A DNA stretch of 64,000 bases from NCBI GenBank assembly GCA_029204225.1, contig CM055103.1, forward strand, positions 27,762,315 through 27,826,314. Reading direction: 5' to 3'. Each line of letters opens with the position of its first letter. Position 1 is the first letter of the stretch. The translations under genes were made by a program, and so were the position numbers. Source of the stretch: Diphasiastrum complanatum. Lineage: Eukaryota > Streptophyta > Lycopodiopsida > Lycopodiales > Lycopodiaceae. Shown here one piece after another: positions 41,587 to 54,600 of this stretch. Below the pieces are notes generated by a model. It was given only the letters and a program-made list of their open reading frames with translations, did no database searches and was not told the DNA's origin.

Positions 41587-42840
41587 CTTTCTCTTCAGCT
41601 AGTTTTAGCATAGTTTTGATCATACTACTTTGATCCAACTTTAGAATGATCTCCATCCTAACTATGGACCTCCTTTCTAAGGTTTTAAAGTAGCTTTCAC
41701 AATTGATATAGAGAATAGTGTCCAAATTGGATGCTTCACTATTTCTTACATCAATTTTACACATCAAGATGTGACTAGAACATGAAGAACCAAATAGAAT
41801 GTAAATGAAATGATTTCTGTTGAAATTAAGCTTCACTCGACACACCCGAATTCGAGTCATTTGAGTTCGACTCACTCGAATTCAATTCCTGAGCACCAGT
41901 ATACCATGAAAATATGCACTCTCTCTATACACAACGACATTGCAGTCATATTCTCTAAAGTCGAATGTCTGCATAATCAATCAACTGAAGCAGAAGCAGG
42001 ATCAACATCGAATTCTTCTACATCCTTCGAGTTTGAGGTCCACGTCATCACCATCCTGTCAACTTGCTCTGTCCTATCCGACGCAAACTATGTTACAGTT
42101 CACTGCAATACTTTTTAGTAATTGCATTGTTTTACACTCGTTGCCCACACAGTCATTTGTAACTGTTGCATGTATATATACATAACGATAACTCATGAAA
42201 GAAGGCAAGGGAGAAGAGTGATGAATGTATGGATGGTGGGCGTCAAGAGCACGAATAATAATTTAGTGTGATTCATAGTTCCTTCACGAACTCCATTGTA
42301 TCTTAATTATCTGATTCCTTAGGATCAGAGATATTCGAGAGAGTGAGAGCTATTCAAGAAGTAGAGATAGTTATGTTGGAGAGAGAGGGGGAGAATAAAT
42401 GACGAACACGAACGAGAAACAAACTCGAACAGAAATGTTTGTGCGTAGCGGAATGAACTATACGACTCTCTCCATAAGCATGACTACGCCTATCAGATTG
42501 ATAGAACTTTAGTGATAGAAATCACGGTCATTATAGATTACGTAGCCAAACATTAATAGATGAAGTGCCAGAAGAATAATTTGTCGCGAATACAAATTAT
42601 ATGTCGCGAATGATTCGTGAAGAGCTAGACTGTGCTCGACTGATAATTAGTCGCAAATGATTCGCGAAAGAAGAGACTAAATGTTAATTGTCTATCGCCA
42701 GTAAGAACAACTAGAAAGATCAGACAAAATGAAAGATAAGCATAACAATATTAACATAGATCTGAACGCAGAACAATGAACTGTATCAAATTAAGTATAT
42801 CATGTATACATGTCAATAAGTCCAAGAACATAAGGTATGT
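41587..42840. other. Gene-free repeat-derived segment
   Basis: No domain on either strand. A run of TTCGAGT/CTCGAATTC words (41825-41890) and GAACACGAACGAG words (about 42400) suggest LTR-derived sequence, without definable ends. Confidence 0.35.
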
Positions 42841-42843
42841 AAG

Positions 42844-43203
42844 CTAAAAGAGCTCTCTATGGGCTAAAGCAAGATCCAAGGGCCTGGTTTGATAGAATCA
42901 ATTGATTCTTGTTGCAGCACGACTTCATTCCTAACTCTGCTGACTCTAATGTTTATCTCAAACATATAGGCTCAAGCTATGTCATGATAGCTCTATATGT
43001 TGATGTCTCTCTAATTCAGCAATTCGAATTAGTTGCTTCAAGAGACGAAGTGCTTTTGTCAAAGGAATGCGAAATGACCGATTCAAGCCTTGTGCACTAC
43101 CTTACGGGAATCGAGATAACGAACAAAAGTATCACGATAAGCCAAGAAAGGTATCTAATCAGTGTACTGACACAAGAAAATGAACATAGATTCACCAAAA
43201 AAT
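42844..43203 (+). pseudogene. Ty1/copia reverse transcriptase fragment
   Basis: KRALYGLKQDPRAWFDRIN, then a stop, then NSADSNVYLKH, MIALYVDVSLI (the catalytic LYVDD has become LYVDV), EMTDSSLVHYLTGIEI and ISQERYLISVL. This is about 120 residues of RT palm and thumb, from a different copia lineage than the others here (LTGIEI rather than CLGLEI). Confidence 0.88.
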
Positions 43204-44540
43204 GATAATCTCACCATGGGTACCACAGTTCATGAATGAGTGAATAAGATCTTAGGCATGAATGAGTGATACAATGAACCTCCATTAGCTTCATTTCCAG
43301 CATCAAAACCAGACAAGAATGCTAGTACAACTCCAACATCAAAATGATGTAAAACAATGTAGCTAGTTTCACCATATCTTGACAATTTGCACACATCCAC
43401 ATGAAATTGCTCAAACATGAGATAGAACAAGTAAAGTAAACTTGAACAACACTTCCTTGCTATTCCTTTGTCCTTGAGTATTCAAACACCTTCAAAAATA
43501 GATCCAAAATGACTTTGCCATTTGACCCTCCTTTGATGTTCTTGACTAGCTCCAAATTGCCAACTTCCCTTTTGTGTTGTTGAAGCCCTTTGAGACCAAC
43601 CTCTTGATTTTCCTCTTGACCATCAAAGATATGAATATCTTCAAACCCGAACCTCTGAAAATACTCCCTCTCAAACATATGATCTAGCTTCATATTTCAC
43701 TATTTCAAAGTGTTATCCATGGAAAAATGTCCCTCACATAAGTGCCATGATTTTCTATCCTTGTAACCAAAAAAATTGAATTGATATGAAACAAGATTCA
43801 TATGTTAGAATAAAATTTTGAAGATTTGAAATTCAACAAAGCATAGAGAATTGAAAATATTTATAGATATGGTTGTGTTAATAGTTTTCAATCTAATATA
43901 CTATCTAGCCCCCAATAGGCATGGTCGTTGGACGGAGGAGGTCAATGAGTATGACACAAATGCGCCATATATTTGGAGCTTTAATTTTAGCACATTTTGA
44001 CATCATCTTAGTTTCACTGTTATAGATCAATGAAGTCTCACAATGAGGCTTATTCTAATCCCTACAAATCGACATGAGGTTCATGGATATGAGAAAAATA
44101 GTTGATGATACACTCCTTTAATAGTTATACAACAGGAGTAGATCGCATATCTGATTCATTGGAGCTTGTTCACGACTAATTCATTTACTTTCCCTTAAAC
44201 AAGCTACAATGGATCTCATGCACTAGATAAGTCTTGCAATCCACCGATGCATCTAGTAATGAATAGAAAATATAATACTAGGCTCCAGAAAATAATGACA
44301 TATTATTGAGCTCTAGTTTGGCAAACATCTTTTGAAGACAGCACCGTCCATTTGTTGAAACGAATGAGTTGTTCCCACACTTTCAAGATAGCGAACATCA
44401 TGAATCTTGTTGCAGTCATCATCAAAATTAGTCAAAACCCAAATTGACTAAGCATTTGTAGCAAACATATGGGTGCCCCAACTCTCCAGGCACCTGGTAA
44501 AAAAGCCCATAACCCTTCTCCTCATGTTCGTGCCTGCATA
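43204..44540. other. Spacer with small copia-linker-like frame
   Basis: A minus-strand frame at 43693-43460 has FDGQEENQEVGLKGLQQ, close in style to FDGQVEDQKVDLKGLKK at the end of the 24.9-kb copia linker, so a scrap of that family probably lies here. Nothing else is recognised to 44540. Confidence 0.35.
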
Positions 44541-44589
44541 CTGTCACTTGCTTCTACGATGGCTTGGGGTCTTGGCTCCACATCTGATT

Positions 44590-45241
44590 CGACCCTCATC
44601 AAAGGCTACACCTTCTAGCTACACCTTCTAGCTCTGCTCTAGCACCCCTGTTGCCTACGCCTCTGTTGCCTTCATCAACTTTGTCAATGCAGGAACCTCC
44701 GCATTTGTCTCACGGGAATCTGTCCGGTGTTGACAATAGGGCGCCGCTCCTTCCTATGGTTGATATTGCGCCCCCTCTTGGGCAACAATGTTCCATCCCT
44801 TCAGCTATGCTGTCCCTGGCAACTGAGACTGCTCCCCCTATGGTGGGCAGCACTCACACCCCTTCGAAGTCATTCTGAATCCTCTAGCAATTATGGGCCC
44901 TCTTTACCCACACGTTGGGCAGATTATCCTATGGAGGAAGAGCCTGCTTCTGGGCTTCAGCCGTCTCTTTCTTCCTCGCAATTGCTCGTCTCTTCTGACC
45001 TTCCAATGCCTCAGCTGTCTATTGCAGCCCGCACAAATTCTACTTCTCATATGGAGTCTCTTGTCACTCAACCTGCTGCGGCTCCCACTGCAACCATTTT
45101 CAAAAAACGTTCCACCACTGGTAAGGCCTCAAACAGACTTACAATTATTAAGCGGGATCTTTGTGCTAAGCTTCTTCCTGGTCTGCCTGCTCAGGAAGAA
45201 ACTTTGTCAATGCAGTCTATGCCTTTTCCTTCTGCTACTTA
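44590..45241 (+). pseudogene. LINE ORF1-like C-terminal region
   Basis: Overlapping frames give Pro/Ser/Leu-rich protein ending GLPAQEETLSMQSMPFPSAT with TAG at 45241. The endonuclease Met follows ten bases later, as in plant L1 elements where ORF2 starts right after ORF1. No RNA-binding domain or zinc knuckle is visible in the surviving part. Confidence 0.45.
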
Positions 45242-45250
45242 GCTCTGTCA

Positions 45251-46000
45251 GAATGAATGTCTATTCTTGGAATGTCCGAGGTTTGAATGATCCGGTACGT
45301 TGTACCTGCCTGGCTCAGGTCTTGGCATCATATCCTTCTAAGAATGTCCTTATTGCCTTGCAAGAAACAAAGCTTTGGGAGTTTAATCAGCATTGCCTTA
45401 TCAAGAAGTTTGCTGCCTCCCTCCTATCATTACAAGGTTTCTCCAGCTCAAGGCACTCGTGGGGGTGTACTAATTGTTTCTCATTACAAGGTTTCTCCAG
45501 CTCAAGGCACTTGTGGGGGTGTACTAATTGTTTCTCGAGATTGGCAGGTGCTCTCCACTTCTTTTGATTTAGCTGGTAAGTGGGTGTTGCTTCATCTCCG
45601 TAAGTTAGGTTTTACCTTTTCTGTCCTTAACCTTTATGCTCTTTGTCTTACCTTTGATTGCACTGATTTCTGGTCTTCTTTGCCGCCCATTTTAGATGAA
45701 CGACTCATTGTCCTGGGTGACTTTAACATGTACCTCGATGGTCCTCACGCTATTTCCCCTTCTGAGAATGATGTCTGGTCTTCCTTTTAGTCCTCCCACT
45801 CTCTAGTTGATACTTGTCATGTCTTACACCAGTTCCCTCATCACACTTGGACTAACTGTCGTGTGGGTCCCTTCTTTCGTTTTGATAGGCTTGACCGTTT
45901 TTACCTTTCCTCTTATGCCAATTGGCTACGTTTGATCACTACTCTTTCTGATCACAGCCTAGTCATGCTAAGGTATTCCTTTCATGCCCTCCCCTCTCAC
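45251..46000 (+). pseudogene. LINE ORF2 endonuclease (APE type)
   Basis: It begins MNVYSWNVRGLNDP (45251) with catalytic Glu in IALQETKLWE, then GGVLIVS, LGDFNMYLDG (Asp and Asn), RFDRLDRFYLS and SDHSLV (Asp-His). All the usual APE motifs are present. A 54-bp tandem duplication (45427 and 45481) repeats KVSPAQGTxGGVLIVS, and the sequence has a TAG at 45788 and frame changes, so it is dead. Confidence 0.88.
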
Positions 46001-47439
46001 CCATTCCACTGCCCTCCCCTCTCATCCATTCCACTCCCCTTACGTCATGAATTCTTCTCTTCTTTCTTCTCCTCCTCTATAGTCGGCTCTTCGAGCCAGC
46101 CTTGCTTCTGCCCCCTCCTTCCAAGACATGATTATCAACGGTACTGCCTTTCTTCGCAATGCTGGCAAGTCCTACGCCCGCTCCCGTTCTAGACTTATAT
46201 CCTTGGCTATCACCCTCCTTCAGGGCATTGTTGTTGCCCAAGTTTCAGCCCATGATTCCACCATTTACTCTGAGCTCCAACTTTGCTGCCAAGTTATTCT
46301 TCATCGCCATGACTATCATGTCACGGTGGGACTTATGCTTCATTCTAAGCTCAATTGGCTCCATCATGACGACCTTCCACCAAGTTATTCTTCATCGCCA
46401 TGACTATCATGTCGCGGTGGAACTTATGCTTCGTTCTAAGCTCAATTGGCTCTGTCATGGCGACCTTCCGTCCTCTTTTTTCTTTCGCACCCTGCGTCGC
46501 AAACAGCCTTTTGCCTTTGTTCATTCTCTTTCAGTTTCGGGCTCGACCATTTTTTATTGTCTTTCCATGGTCCATGCTTTTGTTGCTCTTTTTCAATCCT
46601 TCCAGTCTGTTTCCCCTCTGGACCCAGTCTGTGTTGCTTTGCTCCTTTTGATATTCTTTGTCTGTCACATTCTCCCTTCCAGTCTTCTTCTCTTCCGTCT
46701 TGGTTGCTACCCGCTCTCTTCATGACTCCATAGCTAAGGTCCTTCGTCATTTCCTTTGGGCTGGGAAGCGTCATCTTTCCCTTCGTCTATTTGTTCTGCC
46801 TCTACAAAGGATGGTGGCCTTGGAATTCCTGACCCTTACTTTCAAAACCGCTACTTGACCCTTCGTCGCCTGTCTTCCCTAGTTCTCCCATCTCAGCATT
46901 GGCATGGCTTTCTCCTCTCCTTTCTGACTTCTGCTGCCGCTGTCCCTCCCCTTCTTCACCCTCTCCCCTCTTTCTCCAAGATCCTTTCTTTTGGCTACTC
47001 CTTCCGTCTTAAAGAGCCCCTCTGTTTTGAAGAACCTTGCTCAATTGTTCCTAGAATTTCGCTCCTTTCTTTCCTAGTGTGATGCCTCTACTCTCCCTTC
47101 TACTGAATCCATTTGGATTTCTTCTCTTTTTCTGGAAAACGCTCAACCTCTCTTATGTTCCCACCCTCGTCTTTCCTTATCGTTGGCTTCTAAAGGCCTT
47201 GTTTCCCTTGGTCAGTTGGTCCATGTTCCTCCTTGTCAACTTCTGGCCTCCTCTGCCCTCTCCTCTGGTGAACGTCAGCTTCTTTTCTTTGCTTCTTCTT
47301 GTGCTATTCCTCTTCACGTGACTTTCGTCCCCCCCTTTGATCTTCAAGGTTGAGACCCTCCTCTTGACTATTCTCTTTTCAGCTACACTGCCCTGCATCG
47401 TCGACAATTTCCGTCTCTTTTTCCGGATCATCTAAACCG

Positions 47440-47910
47440 CCTTTGGTCGGTCTCTCATTCCTTGTCTGCTTGGCGTTGTCGCCTTCGTACCGCACGTTCC
47501 CTTCCGGTTGGGAAGGTTAGATACCTTGCTTACCGGATTTTGACTAAGTCCCTGTCCTTGCTCTCTAAATGGCCATTCCTCAATGACCGCCTTTGTCCAC
47601 TTTGCCAACTAGCAGAAGAAACGTTGGAGCACTTGTTCTTTCACTGTCAACAGCATCTTTGGTTGGAGCTGGCTCATATCCTTTCCCGCTGGGGTCTCAC
47701 CTTTTCTCTGGATATTCACACCATCCTCCTCAGTGAGTTTCTTCTTCTGACAGATTCTTCTACTCTCATTTTCTGGCATGTGTGCAAGCTAGCAGTCTTT
47801 TTTTGTGGAAGATTTGGACGGCAAGGAATCAGCAGGTGTTTGAGGGTAATCTTCCTCCCCTCTTGGGCTGGCTACCTTTTTTCTCCGCACTACTTAAGTT
47901 GGATTTAGGC
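47440..47910 (+). pseudogene. LINE ORF2 C-terminal zinc-binding region
   Basis: WRCRLRTARSLPVGKVRYLAYR leads into the zf-RVT type finger CPLCQLAEETLEHLFFHC, followed by WLELAHILSRWG. This is the usual C-terminal tail of plant LINE ORF2 proteins. Confidence 0.8.
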
Positions 47911-48055
47911 TGCTGCCCTGTGTGGTATGCTATGGTGTTAGCCTTTTGGCTTTATAGTATGTCCTTATGGACTTATGACTGACTTGGCCTTCGATTGTCG
48001 TCTTTTGTACTTGTACATTTGTGAATATATGATAGTGCTCTTAAGCTTTCAAAAA

Positions 48056-48659
48056 AGAAAATTAGGTGTAATTCATATAATATCTTTAAATTCCCAGTTA
48101 AAAGCTTGTGTTGTTGAACATTGCATACATACAACAATATACAATCTCCAAAGTCCAAGCTCTAGACCAGAATCCACACCTGAACTGTTTTATCTGATAT
48201 CATTTATGGTCTAAACTTTATGTTCGTCTTTGATTTTACTCATGCTTTCAACTATAATGCACAAGAGTGATGTTGTGAGTGCATGCAAACAACTTCCATG
48301 ATTGAGCACACTGCATACGTTGTAAATTTTTTAAATCTGATATTGCAAGAGTTCTAGTTTCAATGAACGTCTGTCTCTAGACAACTATAATTAGCCTTCT
48401 CACAACTCAAAGGTAGCTTTACCGTGAAAAAATGGTGGAAATCTAGCTTCAATGTGCAAGAAAAAGTTGTACTTATCATAAAAATGTCAAAATACTAGGT
48501 CTGAGCTATCTTTTTTTTTTATTCCCAGCTTCCACGGCCAACATATAATACCGACTCAGAAAGATGCATGTCAAAAAATTAAAATATTTTTGGTTTTGTC
48601 ATATGTGTTCGACCTGTTTCCAAATCCATTCAAAGCGACGCCAGTTACATTGTGTGGAT
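48056..48659. other. Intergenic, 3' flank of the kinase gene
   Basis: No domain is seen. On the minus strand this is where the kinase 3' UTR and terminator region should lie. A poly-T run at 48511 is the only notable feature. Confidence 0.5.
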
Positions 48660-51600
48660 TCAGGACCGACGAGTTGGACACGCACCCACACGGTTGTCAT
48701 ATTGAAAAGCTGTAGTACAGTATGCTTTCCCATAATGTGGGGATATATTTGCTGGGCAGGGTGGCGAAGATCCAATCAAATTCTCACTGGGAGCGAAGTG
48801 GGAAAGGGGCACATTGGATGCCTTTGTAGGTAATGATCGTGGTTCTCGTGGAAGAGCTTGTCTGGTAAGTAAAACGTACAAGTGACATCAGAAAAGAAAT
48901 CTTTTATGCGGCTCATCCACAAATTATGAGAACAGTAATTACACATTCCAGCTGCAACTTACAAAATGTTGGCTCAATTGAGAAACTATTACCTGTTGTG
49001 GTTAACTGCCGAAACACGTGCCTTCAATGGAGCAGCAGGGCCTGAAATAAGGCCTCAAGAGGTAAGAAGACAAGATTATGGACACTAACAGCAAATCCAA
49101 GTCATCATTACCCATCAAAATGCAAAATCTAGAAACAAAGATCATGCACCAGTTAACAAAATAACCTTGCAGCTTCAGCATCAACATCCTTCTCAAGTCT
49201 ACTTACTCAAACTGAAGCTTGCAAATTATAACAGTAAACAACAACAAAAAATGCTCTTGAATGCAGACCTTTCAGTTTAGCCAGAGGTCGACAGCGTGCA
49301 TGTCCCAAAGGACTACCAGCAAGTGGAATTGCAGCCACATCCTCAAGAACCTTGATTCAAGTAGTGAGCACAGATTACTATTTGCATGAGATGTCGAAGA
49401 AAAATGACAAAAAGTATAGACTTATTTAAAAACATCTGGCACACCCAACCTGTTTAGGTCTAACATCAATTGAGCTACCCTCTCCAATATTGCCTGCAAA
49501 AAATGGCAACTGGCATGACGACTCTGACAGAGAATAGAAACGATACTCACACAAAGAATCAATAACATGAATAATCAGGACTACCAGGAAGAAGTAATCT
49601 TCCCAAAACTGAGTAGTTAATAATCAAGAATTGAACATGTGTAAACCACCAAAAAGGAATAATAGAACAAACCACCATCCTGTACATAATCAATTCAGCG
49701 TAGTAGCATGACAGTGTATCATCCGAAGACTCTCATCTTAAGTCAGTAATTCCAACCAGGAAATGGCTCTTGCTAACCTGATAATAACTTAGCTTCAGTT
49801 AAGAGACCAACTCACCATTCGTGGGCTTGCCACCATTCTTCCTATCCAAGAGATGACCTGCTGCACCAGAAAAGGATACAATAACGTGCAACATTGAAAA
49901 AAAACAGCAGTTGGCACCTAAAAGACTACATTCTATAATTTAAATAAGGAAAGAACTGCATTTGTAAAATTAGTCAAAACGCCTGCTACAGTTTCTATTA
50001 AAACCAAAGACTTTTGACTAAAAGATGCAACAGCAATTTCTATAATACAAATGCCCCCAGGAAGGCATAAAACAAAAATAGCTATAAAACGTATTTTTTG
50101 GTTAACAGTACAATATGCTCTTTTCCTTCTTGATACATTTCAATGGCACGGGGTTTGCTAACCAATGATTCATTGAAATGCGTTTCGAACGAAGAAATGC
50201 ATTTGAAACGCCCTGTTCGAAACGGGCAAACTTCTTACGCTCAAAACGACTGTTAAAAAAACGCAATTTTTTTTGCTCTTCTGCACACTTGCCACTCAGC
50301 ACTGAAGCACTTTCAACTCAGACTTGTAATATGTATGGAGTATGGCGGTATCTAGTTTCTACAAGTGTATACAGTATGATCACCTATTTATGGGGTCCCA
50401 TAGATGATAGGGCCCAAATTAGGGCTAGGGTTTATAAGATAAGGGCTAGGCAATGGACATTGGGCACAGAAGTGTGATTGTTGACATGTTATTGAGTACC
50501 TACTACCATGTGGCAATGGGCATGCAAACCCTCATGAGCTAAACTTCTTGTTCTCTTACAAGTTACTGTTAGAAGTAATAAATGATAATGCTAGTTTCCC
50601 ATAGGTTACTTTGACCCAAAAGGTCGAGACTTGTGTAACCATGGGTTAGGTTTATTATTTAGACCATGTTAAGTCAGTTTTAGTTGAGTTGGACCCAATT
50701 TTGGTCCAGTAGTAATTCGTGGGGGACCCTATCTTGACTTTTGGGGGTGCCCTATAATTAGTAGTGGGTCTTGGAAGGTTCCAGAACTTAGATTTTGGAA
50801 GAGTCTAGGGCCTTGGAAGGCCTATTTATATGTACTCTTTGTTCATTTGTAATTCATTCCCTTTCAAGCATTGCTACTACTTTCTCTCTCCTTGAGGGCA
50901 CCTAACCCTCTCCCTCTTCTTCTTGTATATGGAGATTGAATGTTAGAAGGATCTTGGCACTTTGATTTCCTACATGGTATCAGAGCCATGGATCTTCTAT
51001 GCTTGATTTAGGGCGCCCTACCAAAAGAGATCGTCTTCACTTAGGGATCACAAAAATTCAGCACCTTTGCTGATTTTTTGGAGCGAAGATCCGTTTTTTG
51101 ACTCTTTTCCGTTTTGCAGGAGGGCGCCACACATCAAAGAAGATAACAGGATTTTGGGCGCCCAAAAATCAGGTTGTTGTTTGCTGATTTTTCAGGTTGC
51201 AAGAAGGCACCATTAATTATCTTCTTCGGGGCTTCTTTTAGGTCGCCCACATCCGTGTAGGTTTATCTTACTTCCGTTGGTCCGCTGCTGCCCTATTTTT
51301 CAGATTTGCTCCTTTGCAGGAGGGCGCCCATCTACAAGCAATTTCTATTCTTCTGATTTGGCTGAAAAATCAGCACCCTTGCTGATTTTACAAAGTGAAG
51401 ATCCTCCTTTTTGCTTGTTTCCAGGTGTGGAAGAAGGCGCTAATTTTTTTGTGATGATCCGATCACATTCCGAGGCTGAAAATTGGACAGCATATTACCA
51501 TTTGTAGGGTGTTGCAACAGCCCTATCCGTGTGTGTATTTTATTCACACTTTTTGGCAAGAAAGAAGGGTTCCAAAAAATGCTTTGTTGGAGGCTAACCT

Positions 51601-54600
51601 GATTCTTTGCTTGCTGGTTTTTGAGTTTGTAATGCCATTTCAGGCTGAAATTTTCAGCACACAAGGCTTGTAGGAGGGCGAGTTCCTACATCCATCTAAT
51701 GTGTGGTTTCGACACATTCTGGTGCTGATTTGTCAGATTTGATACTTGCTGGTTTTTGTGTCTTTTAGGGCACATTTAGGGTCTGAAAAAGTTTATCTTC
51801 TTGGCTGGTTCTTATGGCAAGAGATTTGGGAGCAATTCGTACTTGTTCAGGTGAAGATATGTTGGATGGCACCAACTATTCTTCATGGAGTTGCAAGCTG
51901 AGATTTTGCATCGACGTGATGATCAAGATTTTATCGGCAACAAGATCTATCTTATATCATTTGAGATTTTGTAAGACCTCTAAAAGTGCTTGGGAAACAC
52001 TTTTAAAGATGTATCGAATAAAGGATTCATCATCATGCTTTCTCCTCTCTACTTCATCCTCTTTGAAAGTAGAAGAACAAAATCATTGTCTTTCTACAAG
52101 TACAAGTTTGCATCAGAATGTTGGTATGGTAGAGCATTCTTTTTCTCTTGAGCCATTTGTTGCAAATGATGGATGCATTAGTGAGGAACTTTATGAGCAA
52201 GCTTCTCAAGATAATGTTTTGGAAAAGGCTGAAATCAAGCATTCTTTGAAGCCATTTTGTACTAATGGAGGAGGGGAAAAGTGGCGTGTTGCTGGATTAT
52301 TTGGGTGTTCAAAGTGGCAAGCTGTTGGTTTTTTTCTTGAAGATGGTGGACACCAGATTTAGCCATGGTTTACTGATCATTTTCAGCCTATGTTACATCG
52401 TGAGCATCCTATTATGCATCGGGAACGGCCTGCGGAAGGTTTTTGGACAACAAGGTTCACATTTGGAACACTTTGGACAACAAAGTGTTGGTGATTTTGT
52501 GGCTGTTGGACAGCCTGCTACAGCCTCTTGCTGGTTCTCCGAGTCTTTGCGAGATAGCAAAGCATCTTTTTACCTTGGAGGAAACACACATGCCTCACCA
52601 AAATCAGTACCTTATGCTAATTTTCATGTTGTGATGCTTACTTCTTATGATGACGGTATTGTCTTACCTAGTGTTGGTGAGCAGATCATTGATAGTAAGA
52701 TTCGGGAGGATGTGATGGTAAAAGAGTATCATACTCTTCTTTATGTTTCTTGTGGTAAGAAGACTTATGGAATCATGTGGGAACCATTGATGGATTGCAA
52801 ATCCATATTTCGGCTTGTGGCTGGTTTTTTGGTTACCTACTTTGGATGGAGCATGCTTGTCTTCACTCTTCGACTTGATGCTACCGCACTTCGTATTCTA
52901 CATCTCTTCTACATCGGGCATGATTGGGGCTGAGATTTCGGCTACTTCGACTACTTCAAGCTGAAGTTTTTTTTTTTGGCGGCATTAAGCTTGGACAGCA
53001 AGCTACATCTTTTCTTTTTCGGCTACATGGAGTTTTGGGCAGCATGCAACACTTTGCATTTTTGTTGCAATTTTTCATACTTCATGTCATGTTATGTTTT
53101 TTACATTATCATTTAAGGAGGGTGTTAGAAGTAATAAATGATAATGTTAGTTTCCCATAGGTTACTTTGACCCAAAAGGTCGAGACTTGTGTAACCATGG
53201 GTTAGGTTTATTATTTAGACCATGTTAAGTCAGTTTTAGTTGAGTTGGACCCAATTTTGGTCCAGTAGTAATTCGTGGGTCCAAGTAAGTCTAATTATGT
53301 TAAGGGACCCTATCTTGACTTTTGGGGGTGCCCTATAATTAGTAGTGGGTCTTGGAAGGTTCTAGAACTTAGATATGGGAAGAGTCTAGGCCCTTGGAAG
53401 GCCTATTTATATGTACTCTTTGTTCATTTGTAATTCATTCCCTTTCAAGCATTGCTACTACTTTCTCTCTCCTTGAGGGCATCTAACCCTCTCCCTCTTC
53501 TTCTTGTATATGGAGATTGAATGTTAGAAGGATCTTGGCACTTTGATTTCCTACAGTTACAAGACTCTAAAGATGATGATGGTCGTGTCTCTACATACTT
53601 CCTGAATGCACTTGAGCATTTCTCAAGGGCCATAAGGTTTGTCCTGGCAATGGGCATGAACACATTCTTGCAACCTAATAGCCTATCCAAGACAATATCA
53701 ATAGTTGACTTAGGAAAGCAACAATATTGACCATACATAGTTTCTCCTCTTTGGATTGCATTCTCATGAAATTGGATGTATCTACTTGGTACTAGTCTTT
53801 CTATGACATGTCTAAACCCCAAAACCCATAAAAACACATTTTCAAAAAAAACAAAAAACCCTAAAAAAATTTCCCCTCCCGTTTCGAAACGACATACGAA
53901 ATGGACCCATGAAACATTGACTAACCTGCATAGATTCAGTGTAGAAAGAAACCACACAATCAACGACATGAACAAAGAACGGTAAACCTCCCCACAATAA
54001 CCCCAGATCATAAATTTTTCCATGCATACCATGCAGTCTGGACTATATGCTGCATCCAGCTCCATCCTTTAAGATGTTCCAAGTGATCTTTTCGAACACT
54101 ATGGAAGAAGAGCAAACAGTGGGCTTATTCTCATGTAACATGGTGCTACAGAACACCAAGTGCTGATACTGACCTGCTATATTAGTTGCAAACTTAGTTG
54201 CCCGTTCCGGAACGCATTCACCAAGTGCTGATACTGACCTGCTATATTAGTTGCAAACTTAGTTGCCCGTTCCGGAACGGGACCCTCAAAAATAAAAACC
54301 ATATCCGGAGCTCTCAACCTTAGAATTCAGAATGATCTAAACCATATGAAGAATCTACCTCATTCTCTACCTGAGTAAATCTAGCTTTGAGTCAGATTAA
54401 TTTGGTTCTAGTTTAACTATCTACCAAAGGAAGAATTATCTCTATTTCTACATGTGTCTGATGAGTAGCTCTATTTCTATAAAGTGATTGTGTCTTAATA
54501 ATCCAATTTCTATTTAGAATGATTCTTGCCTGATCCATTCAGTAGCTCTAAACCTTAGTTTCGAGTGATCCAAATCTTGCCTGAAACTGTAATAATCATA

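Larger units (their letters stand above)
44560..48055 (+). mobile_element. L1-type LINE with deleted RT core
   Basis: In order: a Pro/Ser-rich ORF1-like tail (44590-45241), an APE endonuclease (45251-46000), a connector (46100-46500), the RT C-terminal end (FLWAGK, then DGGLGIPDPYFQNR, 46745-46850), and a zinc-finger region CPLCQLAEETLEHLFFHC (about 47600) ending with VFEGNLPPLL. The RT palm with YADD is absent. The 3' end is placed at a short A-rich run near 48050, just beyond the 3' side of the minus-strand kinase gene. Confidence 0.88.
50567..53555 (+). mobile_element. Non-autonomous copia-like LTR element in a kinase intron
   Basis: LTRs at 50567-50974 (408 bp) and 53123-53555 (433 bp) have TGTTAGAAG..CCTACA ends and are flanked by the perfect duplication GTTAC (50562-50566 and 53556-53560). 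The PBS TGGTATCAGAGCC (50975) and a purine tract AAGGAGGG (before 53123) are in place. By eye the LTRs differ by about six substitutions and one 25-26 bp gap, so the insertion is fairly recent. The 2.15-kb interior has no integrase or RT. It lies antisense to the kinase gene. Confidence 0.95.

Noticed and set aside
46442-46774. 110-residue minus-strand frame inside the LINE
   Set aside because: It is an antisense shadow of the LINE ORF2 connector.
53445-54065. 206-residue minus-strand frame in the kinase intron
   Set aside because: It runs out of the 3' LTR into intron sequence and shows no domain. The part [15 protein letters not shown].. looks protein-like but nothing supports expression or family.
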